Shown here in pieces: positions 58,143-64,000 of a stretch of DNA of 64,000 nucleotides. Location: positions 744,001 through 808,000 of the forward strand of contig NZ_CP071848.1 in the NCBI RefSeq assembly GCF_023716565.1, in the 5' to 3' direction. The DNA comes from Vibrio sp. SCSIO 43136 (GTDB lineage Bacteria; Pseudomonadota; Gammaproteobacteria; Enterobacterales; Vibrionaceae). The translations under genes and the position numbers were made by a program. How positions within the stretch are numbered: position 1 is the stretch's first letter; every line of letters starts with the position of its first letter. Under the pieces are notes generated by a model. It was not told the origin of the DNA. It worked only from the letters and a program-made list of their open reading frames with translations, and did not search any database.

Positions 58143-60383
58143 ATGGGTCAACAAAGTTTATCCGTTTCAGATGCAGGAAAAACCACCTCTCTTTTAGGTA
58201 AGAGTGGCGCAGCTGCTAAGGAAAGCTCTGAGTCAGAAGGCTTTATCGATACACTAAAATCGATATTCACTGGCAAAGACACCGAAGAAGCCAGCAAAAG
58301 CACCAAAGCTGTCAAAGTTGAAGCCAAGGCCTCTGATGCGAAATCTTCATCGGTCGAGGCTGAAGGGGCAGCCGATGTTGCGACGTCTTCGAAGGCCAAA
58401 TCTGTCGGTAAGAGTGAAGAATCCACCCAAGCACTATTAGAGTCAGATACCGAGGCTGTTGAGGTAAAGGGTAAAACTACCTCTGCCAAAGCGGAAGCAA
58501 GTGAAGAAACTGTTTCTAGTGAAGGCAAACCGACTACTTCAACGAAAGTGTCAAGTGAAGACAAAGCCAAGCAGGTCGTTGATGAAAACAATCAGTTGCT
58601 AGGGAGGCTCGATGAGGCCAATAAAACTTTGCAACCAGAAGGCAAAGCATTGCCTGCTGAAAGCAAAGCCGCTGCAGCTGTTGCAGGCACTGCTGTTGCT
58701 GCGGAAGCTGCGAAACAAACGCCAAAATCGGCACTGAGTGCCAAGGTTGATGGTGTCGAGAATATCGTAAGCCCTGACGAGTTAGCTAAAGTGCCAAGCG
58801 CCGCAACCAAGTCGCCAGTGGAACAAGGCAGCGCAGATATTCCTAGCCAAATGACCAAAGTGGCTCAAGGCGTGGAAAATGCCGTTGACGCTGAGCAAGC
58901 TCAAGGGCAAATCAGTTGGAAAGAACCTGCCGCAGTAGCAGGTGCCGCTGTGATGGCGAGTCAAGTCTCTGCCAACAACAGTGAGCTAGCCACCCCTGAA
59001 ACCATGTCGAAAACGCCAATTGAAGTTCAAGGTGTAGACCCGAGCGTGGCACCTAAACTGAGTGCTGAAGTGGAAGAAACTTTGGTATCAGATAAGGCGG
59101 CATTGGCAGGGGTTACCGGCATGAGTGCGTTAGCAATGGGAACTGAACAAGCTAAGCAGGCAGAAGTGGACCCTGAGACAGTTGCCAATAAATATTTGCA
59201 AGTCGAGGGTGAGCCACCAGAGACCGCTGAGGCTGGACAGCTTACGGCGCAAAACCCAGAGGCACAAAACTTAGAGACGCTAGCTCAAGAGATCCAATGG
59301 GACAAATCTCAATCCATTGTTCAGGACCCTAAAGCCGTTGTACTCACTGAAAAAGAGCAGTTGGCGCAAGCTGCTACTATTGCTGGTGGCTCTGTTGCGG
59401 CATCTCAGGTAGTTGCGAAAGACTCTGATGCCTTTATTGAAGGCGCTGAAGTGGCTGAACCTATCTACGGCGAGCCCCAATGGGCATCACCATCTCAGAT
59501 ATCAATGAACTCTGAGACAGTAATGGTTAAAAACCAAGAGAGCTCAGCGACTAAAGGCGCAGCTGCTGCCATGGCGAGTGCTGGTTTAGTTCATCAGGCT
59601 AACCAACAGCTAGCAGCAAATGCCGATAAAGCTGCACAGGCTTCTAATGTAATGCCTGCAGATCTTACCTCTCCAGCTTCACTGGCAGCAGGATTAAATC
59701 CAACGGTTGCTACCTCGGCAGTCGCTGCTGATACTGCAGTTGGGCAAGGATCAAAAGCGGCATTGGCTGCATCGAGCGGGATGCTTGCCGGAGTGGGAGC
59801 CAGCCAGCTCAACAAGACTGGAAAAGCCGAGCCGGGCAGCGAAAAACCTGATATTGCACAGCAAATTGCCGCTGCAGCTGGAGCGCAGGGTGTGAACTCG
59901 CAGCTCCGTGCAGAGGCTCAGCAAGCACCAGCGCCACAGGCGCCTTTACCACTGAATCGTGATATGGCGGGCGAACAACTGGCTGAGCGTGTGCAGATCA
60001 TGATGTCTAAAAACCTTAAGAACTTAGATATCCGTCTCGACCCACCAGAACTTGGTCGAATGCAAATCCGTATGACCATGAATAATGACGTAGCTTCAGT
60101 ACAATTTACCGTTGCAAATCAACAAACTCGTGACATAGTTGAACAAGCTATGCCCAGATTACGAGAAATGTTGGCGCAACAAGGTTTACAGCTTGCAGAT
60201 ACCTCAGTTCAGCAGCAAAATGCAGGGCAACAGCAGCAAGGTCAGTACCTTGCAGGACAAGCTGGCGGTAACGGTGCCTCAAACGGAAACGGTGCTGCCG
60301 ATGGTGAGCTAGAAGCGGGTGAAATGACGGAAGTTAATCTGGATGTGACATCTAACCGTGATGGAATCAGTTTTTATGCTTAA
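58143..60383 (+). CDS. fliK: flagellar hook-length control protein FliK
   Basis: FliK measures hook length and switches export specificity to filament proteins. The 746-residue protein is long for the family. About 640 residues of Ala-, Glu-, Lys- and Ser-rich low-complexity sequence contain imperfect modules (ISWKEPAAVAGAAVMASQV, IQWDKSQ..., AATIAGGSVAASQV). The compact Flg_hook domain follows (about 650-710: LDIRLDPPELGRMQIRM), then a Gln/Gly-rich tail. The start at 58143 is the ATG beginning MGQQSLSVSD; earlier in-frame starts at 58053 and 58065 lack conserved sequence. Confidence 0.9.
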   Translation: MGQQSLSVSDAGKTTSLLGKSGAAAKESSESEGFIDTLKSIFTGKDTEEASKSTKAVKVEAKASDAKSSSVEAEGAADVATSSKAKSVGKSEESTQALLESDTEAVEVKGKTTSAKAEASEETVSSEGKPTTSTKVSSEDKAKQVVDENNQLLGRLDEANKTLQPEGKALPAESKAAAAVAGTAVAAEAAKQTPKSALSAKVDGVENIVSPDELAKVPSAATKSPVEQGSADIPSQMTKVAQGVENAVDAEQAQGQISWKEPAAVAGAAVMASQVSANNSELATPETMSKTPIEVQGVDPSVAPKLSAEVEETLVSDKAALAGVTGMSALAMGTEQAKQAEVDPETVANKYLQVEGEPPETAEAGQLTAQNPEAQNLETLAQEIQWDKSQSIVQDPKAVVLTEKEQLAQAATIAGGSVAASQVVAKDSDAFIEGAEVAEPIYGEPQWASPSQISMNSETVMVKNQESSATKGAAAAMASAGLVHQANQQLAANADKAAQASNVMPADLTSPASLAAGLNPTVATSAVAADTAVGQGSKAALAASSGMLAGVGASQLNKTGKAEPGSEKPDIAQQIAAAAGAQGVNSQLRAEAQQAPAPQAPLPLNRDMAGEQLAERVQIMMSKNLKNLDIRLDPPELGRMQIRMTMNNDVASVQFTVANQQTRDIVEQAMPRLREMLAQQGLQLADTSVQQQNAGQQQQGQYLAGQAGGNGASNGNGAADGELEAGEMTEVNLDVTSNRDGISFYA

Positions 60384-60426
60384 GATTAAATCATTGAAGA
60401 ATTAAAAAGATAGGTAAGGCTAGGTT

Positions 60427-60924
60427 ATGGCTGACGAGCAAACCCAAGAAGAAGCTCCTAAAGGCAAAAGTAAATTACTCATTATCATCATTGCGGTGGT
60501 TGTGTTGTTGGCTGCAGGTGGCGGCGCCGCCTTTTTCTTCTTAGGCGGTAGCGATGAAGAGGCGGCTGATGAAAGTGCGCCTGTCGAAGCTGTGGTGGTT
60601 AATGAACCGGCTTCTTACGTAAATATTGCTCAACCCTTCCTGTTTAACGTAACGGGTGGCAAAAAGGGCCATTTGGTTCAAATTAAAGTTCAGTTGATGG
60701 TTCGCGGTTCAGAAAACGAACAGCTTGCCAAGCACCACTCACCATTGATTGAAAGTACTCTGCTGGCAACTTTTGGCGTTGCGACCACAGAGCAGTTGCG
60801 CAGTGCGATGGGAAGAACCAACTTACGCGACCAAGCAACGGAAGATATTAAAGCGGCGTTGACAGAACTCGTGGGTCAACCTGTGATTGAAAAAGTGCTG
60901 TTTACAGACTTTGTAATGCAATAG
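60427..60924 (+). CDS. fliL: flagellar basal-body-associated protein FliL
   Basis: FliL surrounds or supports the stator around the motor. The 165-residue protein has one N-terminal membrane segment (LLIIIIAVVVLLAAGGGAAFFF) and a periplasmic stomatin-like domain with LVQIKVQLMVRG and LREQ-like TNLRDQATEDIKAALTELVG. It starts the conserved fliLMNOPQR order. Confidence 0.95.
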   Translation: MADEQTQEEAPKGKSKLLIIIIAVVVLLAAGGGAAFFFLGGSDEEAADESAPVEAVVVNEPASYVNIAQPFLFNVTGGKKGHLVQIKVQLMVRGSENEQLAKHHSPLIESTLLATFGVATTEQLRSAMGRTNLRDQATEDIKAALTELVGQPVIEKVLFTDFVMQ

Positions 60925-60931
60925 GGATACC

Positions 60932-61984
60932 GTGACCGATCTATTAAGCCAAGATGAAATCGATGCGCTTTTGCATGGTGTCGATGATGTTGAAGAGGAA
61001 GAAGTAGAGGAACTGGACGTCGCTGATGATAGTGCCGTCAGCTTTGATTTTTCTTCTCAAGACCGTATTGTCCGGGGTCGAATGCCGACCTTGGAGCTTA
61101 TTAACGAGCGCTTTGCTCGTCATATGCGTATTAGCTTGTTCAACATGCTCCGCAAGACCGCCGAGGTTTCGATCAACGGCGTGCAAATGATGAAGTTTGG
61201 CGAATACCAAAACACGCTTTACGTTCCTACCAGTCTTAACATGGTGCGATTCAGACCGTTAAAAGGTACTGCGCTCGTGACCATGGAGGCTAGGTTAGTT
61301 TTCATCTTGGTGGAGAACTTTTTTGGTGGTGATGGACGTTTCCACGCCAAAATCGAAGGTCGAGAGTTTACGCCAACAGAGCGACGTATCATCCAGCTGT
61401 TGCTAAAAATCGTGTTTGAGGATTACAAAGAAGCTTGGTCTCCTGTCATGGGTGTTGAATTTGAGTACTTAGACTCAGAAGTTAACCCAAGCATGGCCAA
61501 CATCGTCAGCCCAACCGAAGTTATCGTAGTCAGCAGCTTCCACATCGAAGTGGACGGTGGTGGTGGTGATTTCCACGTGGTGATGCCTTACTCGATGGTA
61601 GAACCGATCCGTGAACTGCTCGATGCGGGTGTTCAGTCCGATAAAATGGAAACAGATGTTCGTTGGAGCACAGCACTACGTGAAGAGATTATGGATGTTC
61701 CCGTGAACTTTCGCGTTAACTTGCTCGAAAAAGACATTTCTTTGCGTGATTTAATGGAACTGAGACCAGGCGACATTATCCCTATTGAGATGCCCGAAAA
61801 TGCGACCATGTTCGTTGAAGAACTGCCAACCTACCGGGTTAAGATGGGACGCTCCGCAGACAAACTCGCCGTTCAGGTATCTGAAAAAATCAAACGTCCA
61901 GATGTAGTGAAATCCGATCTGGCATTTCTTGGCAATGACATGATTTCTGAGCTCGATAACGAGTCTGAAGAAATCGAAGAATAA
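60932..61984 (+). CDS. fliM: flagellar motor switch protein FliM
   Basis: FliM is the C-ring protein that binds CheY-P. The 350-residue protein has the N-terminal CheY-P peptide LLSQDEIDALLHGV, the middle domain and the C-terminal SpoA-like domain. The start codon is GTG. It lies 7 bases after fliL. Confidence 0.97.
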   Translation: MTDLLSQDEIDALLHGVDDVEEEEVEELDVADDSAVSFDFSSQDRIVRGRMPTLELINERFARHMRISLFNMLRKTAEVSINGVQMMKFGEYQNTLYVPTSLNMVRFRPLKGTALVTMEARLVFILVENFFGGDGRFHAKIEGREFTPTERRIIQLLLKIVFEDYKEAWSPVMGVEFEYLDSEVNPSMANIVSPTEVIVVSSFHIEVDGGGGDFHVVMPYSMVEPIRELLDAGVQSDKMETDVRWSTALREEIMDVPVNFRVNLLEKDISLRDLMELRPGDIIPIEMPENATMFVEELPTYRVKMGRSADKLAVQVSEKIKRPDVVKSDLAFLGNDMISELDNESEEIEE

Positions 61985-62002
61985 CGATAAATAGGTGAGA
62001 AA

Positions 62003-62407
62003 ATGGATCCATCTGAAGATCAAAAACTGGCGGATGAATGGGCCGCAGCCCTAGGCGAAGACCCATTAGCAGCGGGTGCTGATCACGCAGAAGCTGCACC
62101 CCTTGAAGAGTTAAGTGACGAAGCGGCACCTATCACGGAAGATGAGCGTCGTAAACTCGACACCATCATGGATATTCCTGTGACTATCTCGATGGAGGTT
62201 GGTCGCTCACAAATCAGTATTCGTAACTTACTGCAATTGAACCAAGGCTCTGTTGTAGAACTTGAGCGAGTTGCTGGTGAGTCTTTGGATGTGTTGGTTA
62301 ATGGCACCCTAATCGCCCATGGTGAAGTCGTTGTGGTCAACGATAAGTTTGGTATTCGATTGACCGACGTAATTAGCCAAACCGAACGCATCAAGAAGCT
62401 GCGTTAA
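62003..62407 (+). CDS. fliN: flagellar motor switch protein FliN
   Basis: FliN forms the base of the C-ring and docks FliH. The 134-residue protein has an acidic N-terminal extension and the SpoA domain (IMDIPVTISMEVGRSQISIRNLL, GEVVVVNDKFGIRLTDVIS). GGTGAG lies before the ATG. Confidence 0.96.
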   Translation: MDPSEDQKLADEWAAALGEDPLAAGADHAEAAPLEELSDEAAPITEDERRKLDTIMDIPVTISMEVGRSQISIRNLLQLNQGSVVELERVAGESLDVLVNGTLIAHGEVVVVNDKFGIRLTDVISQTERIKKLR

Positions 62408-62431
62408 TTTCTGGCCAAATAAGAGTATTTT

Positions 62432-62821
62432 GTGAAGAAATGGACTTTGGGTGGTGGGTTTATCGCCACCCCAACACTTGCGGCAGCGCCTGCCACCTCC
62501 CAGATTGATCTAGCGACCACATTCGGCTCGCTAGTGTTCGTTATCGCTTTTATTGTCTTTCTAGCATGGCTATTAAAGCGTATGCGCCTACCAAGTATGC
62601 ATGGAAGAGAGGGATTGCAAATCATTCGCCAACTTCCTGTAGGCACCAAAGAGCGTTTAATGATCGTTGAGGCGGGTGAGGAGCAGTTTTTAGTTGGAGT
62701 GACTAGTCAAAACATCTCGATGCTCGCCAAGCTAGACAAACCGTTAGACACGGAATCCTCCGGTCAAGCCCCATTCGCTAACCAATTGAGTCAGTTGCTA
62801 AAGAAAAATGAGAATAAATAA
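62432..62821 (+). CDS. fliO: flagellar biosynthesis protein FliO
   Basis: FliO helps assemble the FliP ring of the export gate. The 129-residue protein has a signal-like N-terminus, one membrane segment (about 31-50, [18 protein letters not shown]) and a conserved cytoplasmic motif ([31 protein letters not shown]; key part LPVGTKERL). The start is GTG. It overlaps fliP by 14 bases. Confidence 0.92.
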   Translation: MKKWTLGGGFIATPTLAAAPATSQIDLATTFGSLVFVIAFIVFLAWLLKRMRLPSMHGREGLQIIRQLPVGTKERLMIVEAGEEQFLVGVTSQNISMLAKLDKPLDTESSGQAPFANQLSQLLKKNENK

Positions 62822-63674
62822 TGCTATCGCTGCCTTGCTGGCAGCGTTTGTGCTTCTACTATCACCGGTTTCAGTTTGGGCTCAAGAAGAGTTGGCGGAC
62901 ACGATCCCGGCAAATGTGGCAGGTGACTCTAGTGTGACTGTGTCTGAGATGCGTTCGGATACCGGGGGGAGTAACCTACTTATTAGTGGCTCACCGGGCG
63001 GTGGAATACCTGCCATGACGGTGACGACCAATCCAGATGGCAGTGAAGACTACTCTATAAATCTGCAAATTCTGGCATTGATGACCTTGCTTGGTTTCTT
63101 ACCAGCCATGGTTATCTTGATGACGTCATTTACCCGAATAGTGGTGGTGATGGGGATATTGCGTCAGGCCATGGGTCTGCAACAAACGCCATCTAATCAG
63201 GTGATTATTGGTATCTCAATCTTCCTGACATTTTTTATCATGTCGCCGGTGATTGAAGAGGTCAACAATACTGCGATTCAGCCTTATATCAATGAGCAAG
63301 TATCCGCAAGAGATGCTTTCACTCTGGCTCAAGCTCCGATTAAAAGCTTTATGCTGGCGCAAACTCGAGTAAATGATTTAGAAACCTTTGTCGGCATATC
63401 CGGTATTTCAGTTAATAACCCTGAAGATGTGCCAATGAGCGTGTTGATCCCGGCGTTCATCACTTCTGAGTTGAAAACAGCTTTCCAAATAGGCTTTATG
63501 CTGTTCCTGCCATTTTTGATCATCGACTTGGTGGTTTCCTCGGTGTTGATGGCGATGGGTATGATGATGCTTTCCCCGATGATTGTATCATTGCCGTTTA
63601 AGTTGATGTTGTTCGTGCTAGTAGATGGATGGAACTTGATTCTCTCCACGCTTGCGGGCAGTTTTGCCGTTTAG
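62808..63674 (+). CDS. fliP: flagellar export gate protein FliP
   Basis: FliP is the main subunit of the FliPQR gate. The 288-residue protein has a cleavable signal peptide and four membrane segments. [21 protein letters not shown] and the C-terminal [14 protein letters not shown] are the family motifs. It overlaps fliO and is followed by fliQ after 8 bases. Confidence 0.97.
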   Translation: MRINNAIAALLAAFVLLLSPVSVWAQEELADTIPANVAGDSSVTVSEMRSDTGGSNLLISGSPGGGIPAMTVTTNPDGSEDYSINLQILALMTLLGFLPAMVILMTSFTRIVVVMGILRQAMGLQQTPSNQVIIGISIFLTFFIMSPVIEEVNNTAIQPYINEQVSARDAFTLAQAPIKSFMLAQTRVNDLETFVGISGISVNNPEDVPMSVLIPAFITSELKTAFQIGFMLFLPFLIIDLVVSSVLMAMGMMMLSPMIVSLPFKLMLFVLVDGWNLILSTLAGSFAV

Positions 63675-63682
63675 GAGGGAAG

Positions 63683-63952
63683 ATGACTCCTGAGATGTTT
63701 GTTGACCTGTTTAGAGAAGCCCTTTGGGTGGTTCTAATCATGGTGTGCGCAATCATTATTCCCAGTCTTTTGGTCGGCCTAATAGTCGCGATTTTTCAAG
63801 CTGCGACTTCGATCAACGAACAAACGCTGAGCTTTTTGCCTCGTCTTGTCATCACTTTGTTGGCACTCATGATGTTTGGCCACTGGATGACCACTATGCT
63901 GATGGACTTTTTCTTTGGCATGATTGAGCGCATGCCGCAAGTCTTGTACTAG
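63683..63952 (+). CDS. fliQ: flagellar export gate protein FliQ
   Basis: FliQ is a two-helix-hairpin gate subunit. The 89-residue protein starts at the ATG after AGGAGGGA (MTPEMFVDLFREALWVVL). It shows the conserved VAIFQAATSINEQTLSFLPRL motif between two membrane segments. Confidence 0.96.
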   Translation: MTPEMFVDLFREALWVVLIMVCAIIIPSLLVGLIVAIFQAATSINEQTLSFLPRLVITLLALMMFGHWMTTMLMDFFFGMIERMPQVLY

Positions 63953-63954
63953 CT

Positions 63955-64000
63955 ATGCAGTTTTCTGAGACTTTAATCCTCGACTGGATCGCCAACTTTT
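63955..64000 (+). CDS. fliR: flagellar export gate protein FliR (5' end only)
   Basis: An ATG two bases after the fliQ stop opens MQFSETLILDWIANF and runs off the window. Position after fliQ and the hydrophobic N-terminus identify it as fliR. Only 15 codons are seen. Confidence 0.82.
   Translation, partial: MQFSETLILDWIANF

Overview
The window is chromosomal DNA of a marine gammaproteobacterium, almost certainly a Vibrio or close relative. The evidence is the FlrA/FlrB/FlrC flagellar cascade, a polar-flagellum gene cluster in Vibrio order, sigma-28 promoters of the TAAA-N15-GCCGTTAA type in front of a multi-flagellin array, and Vibrio-type small families (DUF2066, DUF2069, DUF2897, DUF2956, TIGR03503). 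It is gene-dense, with no rRNA, tRNA, insertion sequence, integrase or CRISPR array that I can see. Gene names are assigned by recognising protein motifs and conserved gene order. No database search was run.

Positions 1-33,100 hold housekeeping genes in blocks: the tilS 3' end; a small cytochrome c; glnB; the block yafD-mltD-gloB-yafS-rnhA-dnaQ, whose order matches E. coli except that an Abi/HEPN-type gene sits between yafS and rnhA; a TIGR03503 membrane protein; a methyltransferase; fadE with two FadR-like operators; gmhA-yafJ; purMN divergent from upp and uraA, with PurR-like boxes; DUF2066/DUF2069; wrbA-arsC-bepA; a TusA-like gene overlapping perM; bcp-gcvR divergent from dapA-bamC; an arsC-like gene (yffB)-dapE-M15 peptidase-DUF2897 operon; and small envelope proteins with yfeZ and yfeX. 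Most convergent pairs share a bidirectional terminator.

Positions 33,200-44,700 are the most unusual part: eight full-length flagellin genes in tandem on one strand. Six have a sigma-28 promoter that can be read directly. Five share a leader hairpin ending just before the ribosome binding site, with base changes that keep the pairing. Copies 2 and 4 encode proteins differing at one residue. Copy 1 lacks a promoter and ribosome binding site that I can recognise. Copy 7 is divergent and is preceded by a possible pseudoknot. Between copies 5 and 6 lies about 750 bp of non-coding DNA rich in inverted repeats.

Positions 44,768-64,000 are the flagellar assembly and regulation cluster: flaG-fliD-flaI-fliS, flrA, flrBC, and fliEFGHIJ-KLMNOPQR running off the right end. 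Sigma-54 sites precede flrB and fliE, and a weaker one precedes fliK. FlrA (with RpoN) would start flrBC and the basal-body operon. FliA (sigma-28, encoded elsewhere) would then fire the flagellin array, and FlaI/FliS would chaperone FliD and flagellin for export through FliH-FliR.
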